Shown piece by piece: positions 9,186 through 16,395 of a DNA stretch of 33,243 nt (position 1 is the stretch's first letter; each line of letters opens with the position of its first letter). The position numbers and the translations under genes were made by a program. Source of the DNA: Thiomicrorhabdus sp. (GTDB lineage: Bacteria; Pseudomonadota; Gammaproteobacteria; Thiomicrospirales; Thiomicrospiraceae). The stretch is taken from NCBI GenBank assembly GCA_015488565.1, contig WFNQ01000262.1:1-33243 (forward strand), given 5' to 3'. Under the pieces are notes generated by a model. The model ran no database searches. It was not told the DNA's origin and saw only the letters and a program-made list of their open reading frames with translations.

Positions 9186-11066
9186 TTACTGTCCACGCAT
9201 AAATAAGCTGTCTAACTGTTCCATCGAAATCTGTACCCACGTCGGGCGACCGTGATTGCACTGATCCGAACGTTCGGTTACTTCCATCTCACGCAGTAAC
9301 GCGTTCATTTCGGCGAGCGTTAACTGCCGATTGGCACGTACGGCACCATGACACGCCATGGTGGAAAGCATTTCATTAATTAAATCTTCAACTTGTTGCG
9401 TTTGCCCTGCTACAGATAAATCAGCAATCATGTCATTGATTAACCCGACCACATCACTTTTTACCAGTAAAGCGGGCACGGCGGTAATTTTCAACTGCTC
9501 TGGTCCAAGTGGTTCAATTTCGAACCCGAGTTTATTAAACCCGGCCTGATTTGATTGCCACACCGCAATTTGAGAGGCATCTAATGCCATCGCGATTGGC
9601 ACCAATAACGGCTGACTAATGAGGCGATCACTCTCCCACTGTTTTTTAAATCGCTCATACACCACGCGTTCATGTGCCGCGTGCATATCAACCAAGACTA
9701 ATCCGTGTTGATTTTCGGCCAAAATATAGACCCCATGTAACTGTGCTTTGGCAAACCCCAAGCGGGGCGTATTGCTTGAATCGGTTAACACGGAGTCGTA
9801 GGCGGTTACTGGCTCAGCCACACCCTCTTTTCGTCGCTGATCGATCATACTTTGCAATTCACGATTGACACTGGACGATTCGTTCGGCTGTTGAAATGCC
9901 ATCGCCGTCTGCACATCCTGTTGCGACAAACCTTTTGAAAAGAAGGCAGGCGAACCGCTTGAAAAGCTGCCCGTGGAAGGAAGTCCCATCGCCTGATTAA
10001 GCGATGCGCCACTGCCCGATTCGGATGCCACGGGTTTGGCAACAAAGTCGCGTATAGAACGGCGTAAAAAATCATACACCCAGCGGCCATTGGCAAAACG
10101 CACTTCATACTTAGCGGGATGTACATTCACATCCACTAACGCATTGGGAATCTCTAAAAATAATAAATACGCGGGATGGCGACCGTGATACAGCACATCG
10201 GTATACGCCTGTTTCACCGCATAAGACAACAAGCGATCTCGTACAATACGACCATTTACAAATAAATACTGCATATCCGTTTGACTGCGATTAAAGGTGG
10301 GCAGTCCTACCCAGCCTGTGATGCGAATATCTTGTGCCTCGCAGGTAATCTCTAAGGACTGCTCGACAAACGGTTTTCCCACCAATTGTGATAAGCGCTT
10401 AATTAAACTGTTTTGATCGGTCACAGCTTGAACTTGACGCACCACTTTTTGATTATGTAGCAGCTTAAAACTAATTTCGGGACGACTTAACATCACTCGC
10501 TTAACCAGTTGGTCAATATGGGTAAATTCGGTTTTAGCGGCTCTTAAGAATTTTTTTCGAGCGGGCGTATTAAAAAATAGATCGGTCACACTAATGCGTG
10601 TACCAACATTGCCTGAGGCAGGTTTTAACGTACTCCACGCCCCTTCCCCTTCGGAACGCAATAACCACGCGGCCTTGTCCGATTCATGTCGGCTCACAAT
10701 TTCAAATCGAGATACCGAGCTGATACTGGCCAATGCCTCGCCTCGAAATCCAAGCGTGCCAACTTCGGCCAAATCCGCTCCTGTTTTAATTTTACTTGTG
10801 GCATGGCGGCTCACCGCTAAAAGCAGTTCATCCTTAGGAATCCCCGAGCCATTATCTGAGATGACAATGGATTTCTCCCCCCCCTCTTCAATCCAGATAT
10901 CAATCGACGTCGCCCCCGAATCCAGTGCATTTTCCAGCAACTCTTTCACTACCGAGGCGGGGCGTTCGACCACCTCGCCCGCGGCAATTTGATCGGCCAA
11001 GTAAGAGGGCAGCGCTTCAATGGCTTGTCGTGTCATGGGTGGGGAGGGTTGAGAAACGGTCTTCAC
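9186..11066 (-). CDS. mutL: DNA mismatch repair protein MutL
   Basis: GHKL-ATPase that couples MutS mismatch recognition to strand removal. The N-terminal ATPase domain shows IAAGEVVERPASVVKELLEN (motif I, about residues 28-47), DNGSGI (motif II), GFRGEALASISSV (motif III) and a transducer domain to about residue 340. A Ser/Gln-rich linker follows, then a C-terminal dimerisation domain. This carries DMHAAHERVVYE, the D-[MQ]-HA-x2-E-x4-E metal-binding motif of endonucleolytic MutL proteins, which is absent from E. coli MutL. The family knowledge therefore suggests a nicking MutL that does not depend on MutH. The start used is GTG 11066, with ATG 11036 as the alternative. An eight-C tract (10877-10884 on the plus strand) encodes the Gly-Gly just before motif II. 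Confidence 0.97.
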   Translation of the reverse strand: MKTVSQPSPPMTRQAIEALPSYLADQIAAGEVVERPASVVKELLENALDSGATSIDIWIEEGGEKSIVISDNGSGIPKDELLLAVSRHATSKIKTGADLAEVGTLGFRGEALASISSVSRFEIVSRHESDKAAWLLRSEGEGAWSTLKPASGNVGTRISVTDLFFNTPARKKFLRAAKTEFTHIDQLVKRVMLSRPEISFKLLHNQKVVRQVQAVTDQNSLIKRLSQLVGKPFVEQSLEITCEAQDIRITGWVGLPTFNRSQTDMQYLFVNGRIVRDRLLSYAVKQAYTDVLYHGRHPAYLLFLEIPNALVDVNVHPAKYEVRFANGRWVYDFLRRSIRDFVAKPVASESGSGASLNQAMGLPSTGSFSSGSPAFFSKGLSQQDVQTAMAFQQPNESSSVNRELQSMIDQRRKEGVAEPVTAYDSVLTDSSNTPRLGFAKAQLHGVYILAENQHGLVLVDMHAAHERVVYERFKKQWESDRLISQPLLVPIAMALDASQIAVWQSNQAGFNKLGFEIEPLGPEQLKITAVPALLVKSDVVGLINDMIADLSVAGQTQQVEDLINEMLSTMACHGAVRANRQLTLAEMNALLREMEVTERSDQCNHGRPTWVQISMEQLDSLFMRGQ

Positions 11067-11068
11067 GC

Positions 11069-11989
11069 TTAACGACGTCCTCTTTTAAAGCGCGATTTAC
11101 CATCACTTAAATCATGAATGGTTTTTTGCTTACGATTTAACTGTTTATTCATCGCTCTGGCTTGTCGGTCGGTGGTTTTAATTCGGCCTTGCTGACTGCG
11201 CATATCAGGACGTGCTTCTTCAGATAAATCAACCGATTTAAGTAGTTGATTCACTTGTTTCCACGATAACTCTTCGGTTTTTCCTTTGCGTAGGTTTTTA
11301 GGAATGGTAAACAGGCCGTAACGTACGCGGTGCAAACGACTGACAGGATGCCCTTGAGACTCCCAAATACGGCGTACTTCACGGTACTTTCCTTGTTTAA
11401 GGGTGACTTTAAACCATTTATTTTGTCCTTCGTCTGCTTGTTTCATTTTTTGGATGCGAGTAAAACGTGCCACGCCATCTTCCAACGTCACGCCTTTGAG
11501 CATTTGCTTAATCGTGGCCTCGGTCACATCGCCAAACACACGCACCGTATATTCACGCTCCATCTCATAGGAGGGGTGCATCATTCGATTGGCCAGTTCA
11601 CCATTATTGGTTAAAATCATCAAACCGCTGGTGTTTAAATCCAAACGCCCAATACTAATCCAGCGCCCATTTATAATACGAGGCAGTTGCTCAAAAATAG
11701 TCTCCCGCCCTTTTTCATCGTTTCGAGTACAAATTCGCCCTTCGGGTTTATTGTAAAGAATGACTTTAGTGGGCTGCCTTTCAAGACGTGACTCTTTAAT
11801 TAAGCGATCTTTTACCATGATGCGATCATCTTCTGTCGCACGATCACCTAATTTTGCGACACGTCCATTGACCTTAACATGCCCTTCTGCAATCAGCGGT
11901 TCAACCGAACGTCTGGAGCCAAAACCGGCTCGGGCTAAAATTTTTTGTAGTTTTTCACTGTTGGGGTTAGGCGTTGTAGACGATGTCAT
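11069..11989 (-). CDS. rluB: 23S rRNA pseudouridine synthase RluB
   Basis: Isomerises a uridine in the peptidyl-transferase region of 23S rRNA (U2605 in E. coli). An N-terminal S4 RNA-binding domain (EKLQKILARAGFGSRRSVEP) is followed by the RsuA/RluB catalytic domain. That domain has the Asp-containing motif GRLDLNTSGLMILTNNG and, later, KQGKYREVRRIWESQGHPV. The C-terminal tail is long, basic and Gln/Lys/Arg-rich (about residues 245-306), as in many RluB proteins. The frame is open to TTG 12010, but the ATG at 11989, preceded by AAAGAGAACAG, gives the normal start. A nine-G tract (12014-12022) lies in the short spacer upstream. The gene ends 3 bp before mutL begins. Confidence 0.93.
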   Translation of the reverse strand: MTSSTTPNPNSEKLQKILARAGFGSRRSVEPLIAEGHVKVNGRVAKLGDRATEDDRIMVKDRLIKESRLERQPTKVILYNKPEGRICTRNDEKGRETIFEQLPRIINGRWISIGRLDLNTSGLMILTNNGELANRMMHPSYEMEREYTVRVFGDVTEATIKQMLKGVTLEDGVARFTRIQKMKQADEGQNKWFKVTLKQGKYREVRRIWESQGHPVSRLHRVRYGLFTIPKNLRKGKTEELSWKQVNQLLKSVDLSEEARPDMRSQQGRIKTTDRQARAMNKQLNRKQKTIHDLSDGKSRFKRGRR

Positions 11990-12056
11990 TCTGTTCTCTT
12001 TGGTTATCAATAAGGGGGGGGGAGAAATTTCTGTGCCGCTTTTTAAAGCGACTTGA

Positions 12057-12719
12057 TTAAACGCCTACCAAGCTAAATAGGAGCCCTTTTATTATTTCAA
12101 AAGGCCCTATAATTAAGGGAGCAAGCCAGCCTAAGAGCATTAATCCAATTAAGATAAAAAAGCCATAGGGTGCAATACGGTTAAACTGCCAAGCCAAACG
12201 TTTTGATAAAAATGCTGAGGCAATGTGACTGCCGTCTAATGGCGGAATAGGCAGTAAGTTTAGAATGCCTAAAATTAAGTTAATGCTAACCCCTGCCACG
12301 CCACTGTAAATCAAAAACAGCCCAATATCAGGACTACTCGCCTGCAACAGCATCCCTATTTTAAGTATCACAGCCCACGCAATGGCCATTAAAAAATTAG
12401 ATACGGGGCCAGCAATAGCGACCCACGCCATATCTCTACGCGGTGATTTAAAGTTATTGGCGTTTACAGGAACGGGTTTTGCCCAACCAAAGACAAAGCC
12501 AGTAAAGGTCAGCAATACGATTGGCACTAAAATAGTTCCAATCGGATCAATGTGTTTAATTGGGTTCAAGGTTAAACGCCCTAACATTCTGGCAGATTGA
12601 TCGCCAAATTTAGAGGCCACCCAACCGTGGGCAAATTCATGAACGGTAATGGCAAAAATAACGGGCAACGCCCAGACTGCTATTTTTTGTATTAACGTAA
12701 GCTCGGGTAATCCCATCAT
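12057..12719 (-). CDS. Site-2-protease-family (M50) membrane metalloprotease
   Basis: A 220-residue membrane protein with about five hydrophobic segments. The zinc-binding HExxH motif is in VHEFAHGWVASKFGD (about residues 23-37). The third ligand motif is in NLLPIPPLDGSH (about 153-164), the NPxPxxDG-type signature of peptidase family M50. It corresponds to the compact YwhC-like rhomboid-sized M50 proteins, not RseP, since it has no PDZ domain. The substrate is unknown. Its ATG overlaps the TGA of the upstream YciO-type gene by one base (TGATG), so the two are translationally coupled. Confidence 0.9.
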   Translation of the reverse strand: MMGLPELTLIQKIAVWALPVIFAITVHEFAHGWVASKFGDQSARMLGRLTLNPIKHIDPIGTILVPIVLLTFTGFVFGWAKPVPVNANNFKSPRRDMAWVAIAGPVSNFLMAIAWAVILKIGMLLQASSPDIGLFLIYSGVAGVSINLILGILNLLPIPPLDGSHIASAFLSKRLAWQFNRIAPYGFFILIGLMLLGWLAPLIIGPFEIIKGLLFSLVGV

Positions 12720-13354
12720 CAGTTTACAAACTCTCCTTGTCCTTGACGAAGCAACTTTGGCTCGTCTTCGGTAAAATCAATCACGGTAGTCGGTTCAAAC
12801 CCACTGTAACCTCCGTCTAATACGGCATCTAAAAGATGCCCTAACTCTTCTTGAATCGACCAGCCATCCGTCATGGGGTGCTCCTCTCCCGGTAAAATAA
12901 GCGAGGCTGTCATCAACGGCTTATCAAAAAAGGCCAATAACGCATTGGTCACAATATTAGGTGTGACACGTAACCCTATATTTTTACGCTTAGGCGACTG
13001 CAGCCTCTTAGGTACTTCACGACTGGCGGGCAAAATAAAGGTATACGGGCCAGGCAAATGACTTTTTAAATAACGAAACTGCGTGTTACCTACTTTAGCG
13101 TATTCCGATAAATTGCTTAAATCGCGGCACATCAACGTAAAATCATGCTTATCGTCCAATCGACGAATAAAACGAATAATTTCCACCCCTTTTTTACTGT
13201 CTAACAAACAGCCCAAAGCATACCCAGACTCCGTTGGGTAAGCAATAACCCCCCCTTTATTTAATATGGCAACCACTTGTTCCAGCAGTCTTTTTTGTGG
13301 ATTGTCGGGGTGTACGCTAATATAAGCGCAAGGATTTGGTAAAATTTTATTCAC
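12719..13354 (-). CDS. yciO: YciO-type Sua5/YrdC-family protein
   Basis: A 211-residue YrdC-fold protein with GGVIAYPTESGYALGC (about residues 34-49), the nucleotide/RNA-binding core of the Sua5/YrdC family. The later elements HLPGPYTFILPAS and KNIGLRVTPN are also family-like. Family members make threonylcarbamoyl-AMP for tRNA t6A. The YciO branch is a paralogue whose role is less clear, so the function here is open. The start is a GTG at 13354. A seven-C tract (13249-13255) encodes the first Gly-Gly. It is cotranscribed with the PHP-domain gene upstream and the M50 gene downstream, echoing the yciV-yciO pairing in E. coli. Confidence 0.88.
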   Translation of the reverse strand: MNKILPNPCAYISVHPDNPQKRLLEQVVAILNKGGVIAYPTESGYALGCLLDSKKGVEIIRFIRRLDDKHDFTLMCRDLSNLSEYAKVGNTQFRYLKSHLPGPYTFILPASREVPKRLQSPKRKNIGLRVTPNIVTNALLAFFDKPLMTASLILPGEEHPMTDGWSIQEELGHLLDAVLDGGYSGFEPTTVIDFTEDEPKLLRQGQGEFVN

Positions 13355-13427
13355 TAAATTGTCCAGCTCAAATTTAAATATAATACCCTAAATTATACCG
13401 CGTTAAATTGCTTCTTAAGTACATATC

Positions 13428-14297
13428 TTAAGGTGTTTCAGCGGTTTCAAAAATCACTCCTGTTTTAAACAGTGTCCAAACAGGGGTGACTTTACTGGGT
13501 AGAGGGGCTAACCAACCCAACCCCCGCCAGCTATGTTCGGGGCGATGAAAATCCGACCCTAATGAGGCCGCCAGCCCCTGCGCACAGGCTCGGTCAGCCA
13601 TGCCCGTAATATCGGCAGAGTGACGAGGCTGGTTAACCACTTCCATCGCTTGTCCACCCGCTTGCTTAAAGTCAGTAATCAAGGCATTCAACTTACGGCT
13701 GGTCATTTTATAGACTTTAGGGTGTGCGATAACAGCCACGCCCCCTGCTTGAATAATCCACTGCACTACCTCCGCTAAAGGTGGCCAATCATGTTTCACA
13801 TAGCCCACACGACCTTTTTTTAGGTAACGATCAAATGCTTGCGAAGCGTCTTTTACTAAACGCTCTTCAATCAACAGTTGTGCAAAATGGCCGCGCCCCA
13901 CCACGCCTTCGCCCACCATGCACTCTATTTTAGAGCGTACATTCTCTACATTAAAATCATGACGCGCTTCCAGCTTGCTCATGATTTGGGTTGCTCTTTC
14001 CCAGCGAGAGGCGCGAATCCCTGCCAAACCTTGCTGTAAACCGACATGAGTTACATCGACATCCAACCCAACAATATGAATCGTGCTGCCTCGCCATTCG
14101 CAGCTGATTTCAACCCCCGAAATCAATTGCACCTGATTCTGCTGCGCATACTCAATGACCGATTCATAACCAGCGGTGGTATCGTGGTCGGTAATGGCAA
14201 GGCATTTCACCTCATGCTTTACCGCTAAATCAATTAACTGCTTCGGTGATAATGCCCCATCCGATGCCGTGGTATGACAGTGAAAATCCAGTTTCAT
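13428..14297 (-). CDS. rnm: PHP-domain phosphoesterase, RNase AM / YciV type
   Basis: In the family this is a 5'-3' exonuclease that trims rRNA 5' ends and hydrolyses 3',5'-nucleotide bisphosphates. The 289 residues begin KLDFHCHTTASDGALSP, the metal-binding HxH...D motif of PHP domains. They continue with AITDHDTTAGY (second motif), SGVEISCEWRG, VIAHPKVYKM and, near the C-terminus, GSDFHRPEH with the last metal ligands. Length and motifs match YciV/RNase AM and not a polymerase PHP domain. It is the first gene of the long leftward transcription unit and is divergent from yciB. The 90-bp intergenic region must contain both promoters, but no clear hexamer pair was identified. Confidence 0.9.
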   Translation of the reverse strand: MKLDFHCHTTASDGALSPKQLIDLAVKHEVKCLAITDHDTTAGYESVIEYAQQNQVQLISGVEISCEWRGSTIHIVGLDVDVTHVGLQQGLAGIRASRWERATQIMSKLEARHDFNVENVRSKIECMVGEGVVGRGHFAQLLIEERLVKDASQAFDRYLKKGRVGYVKHDWPPLAEVVQWIIQAGGVAVIAHPKVYKMTSRKLNALITDFKQAGGQAMEVVNQPRHSADITGMADRACAQGLAASLGSDFHRPEHSWRGLGWLAPLPSKVTPVWTLFKTGVIFETAETP

Positions 14298-14387
14298 ATA
14301 CTATTTATAGTCCATTTACTTTTAATCAAGGGGAAACCCATATAAAATCTTACGCACAATCCCCCAAAAAACCCAAAAAGGTTCTGA

Positions 14388-14978
14388 ATGAAGTTATTAT
14401 TTGACATGTTTCCCGTCGTGCTATTTTTTATCGCGTATAAGATGTACGATATTTACACAGCCACCGCGGTTATTATTGCTGCGACCATTGTACAGGTGCT
14501 TTACGTTTATATAAAACATAAACGAGTGGAAAAAATACATGTTATTACACTGGTTTTAGTGGTGTTACTTGGTGGACTTACCTTAATACTGCAAGACGAA
14601 AACTTTATTAAATGGAAACCCACTATTGTTAACTGGGGGTTTGCTGTCGTCTTCTTAGGCAGTCATTACATTGGTCAAAAGCCCATTATTCAACGCATGA
14701 TGGATGGTATGATTGGCTTACCTGAGCTAGTTTGGAATCGCTTAAGCTGGTTATGGATTGGGTTTTTTATACTTTCAGGTGTCGCTAATATCTATGTGGC
14801 CTTTAATTACGACACCGATACGTGGGTTAATTTTAAACTATTTGGCTTAATGGCCATGACCATTGTGTTTATTATTTTGCAAGGCGTCTACATCAATCGC
14901 CACATGCAAGATGTAGAACCCGCGCCCAATACAAACGACACCGAACATTCAACCGATAAAAATGACACGACAAAATGA
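14388..14978 (+). CDS. yciB: YciB/IspZ inner-membrane septation protein
   Basis: A 196-residue protein with about six hydrophobic segments, beginning MKLLFDMFPVVLFFIAYK. This start, together with QKPIIQRMMDG and ELVWNRLSWLWIGFF, is highly characteristic of YciB (septation protein A). Family members interact with divisome and elongasome proteins and affect the cell envelope. The C-terminal tail is hydrophilic and Asp/Thr-rich (about residues 180-196). An AAGG Shine-Dalgarno precedes the ATG. The yciI gene follows 13 bp after the stop, as in many gammaproteobacteria. Confidence 0.95.
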   Translation: MKLLFDMFPVVLFFIAYKMYDIYTATAVIIAATIVQVLYVYIKHKRVEKIHVITLVLVVLLGGLTLILQDENFIKWKPTIVNWGFAVVFLGSHYIGQKPIIQRMMDGMIGLPELVWNRLSWLWIGFFILSGVANIYVAFNYDTDTWVNFKLFGLMAMTIVFIILQGVYINRHMQDVEPAPNTNDTEHSTDKNDTTK

Positions 14979-14991
14979 GAGTTTAAATAAG

Positions 14992-15297
14992 ATGCTATAT
15001 TCTATCTTTGCTTACGATGTAAAAAACAGCCTTCCCCTTAGGGCACAAGCTCGCACTGAACATATTGCTCGATTAAAAGCACTTGATGAGGCGGGTCGTT
15101 TACTGCTGGCGGGCCCAAACCCCGCCATTGATAGTGACACGCCGGGCGAAGCTGGGTTTACAGGCAGTTTAATTGTCGCCAAATTTAAAAGTTTAGAAGA
15201 GGCCAAATTATGGGCTTCTCAAGACCCCTATATTGAGGCAGGTGTCTATGACAAAACCGAGGTTAAACCCTTTAAAAAAGTATTGCCAGCCGTTTAA
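14992..15297 (+). CDS. yciI: YciI-family protein
   Basis: A 101-residue protein beginning MLYSIFAYDVKNSLPLR. It contains GRLLLAGPNPAID, GEAGFTGSLIVAKFKSLEEA and a terminal DKTEVKPFKKV, all aligning by eye with E. coli YciI (ferredoxin-like fold, His-Asp pair, proposed catalytic or binding role). The biological function is unknown. The frame is open ten codons further upstream, but the ATG at 14992 gives the family N-terminus. It lies between yciB and the S24-domain gene, probably in one operon. Confidence 0.93.
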   Translation: MLYSIFAYDVKNSLPLRAQARTEHIARLKALDEAGRLLLAGPNPAIDSDTPGEAGFTGSLIVAKFKSLEEAKLWASQDPYIEAGVYDKTEVKPFKKVLPAV

Positions 15298-15315
15298 TCA
15301 ATTAAGGAATCCCCC

Positions 15316-15801
15316 ATGTCCAATGTCGCCTATTTAATTCCAAAACGAAATCAAAAAACCGCTCTTACTGCCCTCACGGCATTAGAAAATGGATTAGACG
15401 CGCCCGTCGAATTAATGGACACTGAATTTATCCAAATTCCTTTGCTCGGCTGGACTTCCGCTGGAGAACCAATTCAAATAGAGATGGATTACGATACGGT
15501 CTCTGTCCCCGCCAGCATGGTCAAAAAAGAGACCTTCGCCCTGCGCGTTAAAGGTAATTCGATGATTGATGAAAACATTAAGTGTGGCGACATTGTGATT
15601 ATCGAACGCCGCTCTTCTGCCGAAAATGGGGAATCGGTGGTGGTTCGCATCAATAATGAAGAGGTCACCATGAAAAAACTCTACATCGAAAAAACAGGGG
15701 TACGACTGCAACCCGCCAATTCCGATATACCTCCTATTATTTTAAAGAATGCCGATATTGAAATATTAGGCATTGTGACTGGTATTTTAAGGCAACCTTA
15801 A
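15316..15801 (+). CDS. LexA-like S24 protein lacking the DNA-binding domain
   Basis: A 161-residue protein whose C-terminal two thirds form a LexA/UmuD-type S24 peptidase domain. It has a self-cleavage site Ala49-Gly50 in TSAGEPI, a nucleophile Ser82 in VKGNSMID and a general base Lys120 in EEVTMKKL. It ends with GIVTGILRQP as LexA does. The first ~40 residues show no helix-turn-helix, so it cannot be a normal LexA. It is longer and more LexA-like than UmuD, and no umuC follows. It could be an autocleaving regulator that works by protein contacts, or a UmuD analogue. An AAGGAAT Shine-Dalgarno precedes the ATG. The next gene starts 6 bp after the stop. Confidence 0.82.
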   Translation: MSNVAYLIPKRNQKTALTALTALENGLDAPVELMDTEFIQIPLLGWTSAGEPIQIEMDYDTVSVPASMVKKETFALRVKGNSMIDENIKCGDIVIIERRSSAENGESVVVRINNEEVTMKKLYIEKTGVRLQPANSDIPPIILKNADIEILGIVTGILRQP

Positions 15802-15807
15802 GGAAGT

Positions 15808-16341
15808 ATGGCGATGCCCCAATCCAACCTAAAAAACCAAAATTCTCCCCCCCCTATTCGGCTTTTTGTCACTGGTGGAACACTGGATAAACAGTATCAA
15901 GAAACCACTGGCGAGCTTGTGTTTCCTAATACCCATTTGCCGATTATATTACAAGAAGCCAATGTCTCTTTACCCATAGAAACCACCGTATTAATGCAAA
16001 AAGACAGTTTAGAGATTACCGAAGACGAACGAATTCAAATTTGCCAAGCGTGTATTGAGACCCCTCAGCAAAAAATTATCATCACCCATGGAACAGATAC
16101 CATGGTGAATACCGCTACAGCACTCAGCCGAACCCCCGAGCTGAAGAATAAAACCATTATTCTCACCGGCGCAATGCGGCCTTTTATGCTCGGACACTCC
16201 GATGCCAGCTTTAATTTAGGCTCGGCACTCATGGCAGTACAACTTGCTAAAACGGGCATTTACATTGCCATGAACGGCCAACTATTTCAAGCTAACCAAG
16301 TACAAAAAAATCGACGACTTGGCTTGTTTACTGAGCTTTAA
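15808..16341 (+). CDS. Short asparaginase-domain protein
   Basis: A 177-residue protein equivalent to only the N-terminal half of type I/II L-asparaginases (about 330 residues). It contains the first catalytic Thr motif FVTGGTLDKQY (about residues 18-28) and the second, ITHGTDTMVNTA (about 92-103, Thr-Asp), then KTIILTGAMRPF. Stand-alone short members of this family are known in gammaproteobacteria, so the gene is probably intact and not truncated. Its activity is unproven. The Shine-Dalgarno AAGGAAG overlaps the stop of the S24 gene. An eight-C tract at 15847-15854, early in the gene, encodes SPPP. A long hairpin covers the stop codon. Confidence 0.8.
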   Translation: MAMPQSNLKNQNSPPPIRLFVTGGTLDKQYQETTGELVFPNTHLPIILQEANVSLPIETTVLMQKDSLEITEDERIQICQACIETPQQKIIITHGTDTMVNTATALSRTPELKNKTIILTGAMRPFMLGHSDASFNLGSALMAVQLAKTGIYIAMNGQLFQANQVQKNRRLGLFTEL

Positions 16342-16357
16342 AAAGCTAAGTAAACAA
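16324..16357 (+). terminator. Stable hairpin over the asparaginase-like stop codon
   Basis: TTGTTTACT-G-AGCTTT pairs with AAAGCT-A-AGTAAACAA around a two-base loop: 15 paired bases with one mismatch. No T-run follows, so it may be an mRNA 3' stabiliser or a Rho-dependent end, not a classical terminator. It lies 39 bp before the TonB receptor start. Confidence 0.45.
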
Positions 16358-16395
16358 CCCAAATACACCTAATTTAAAACTAAAACGAGCTCTGC

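Noticed and set aside
9186..9261. Longer miaA start at 9261 overlapping mutL
   Set aside because: The extra 26 residues have no family likeness and simply read mutL DNA in another frame; GTG 9183 gives the normal start.
16342..16395. Possible TPP riboswitch before the TonB receptor
   Set aside because: The leader is only 54 bp and has no recognisable thi-box CTGAGA or pyrimidine-helix pattern.
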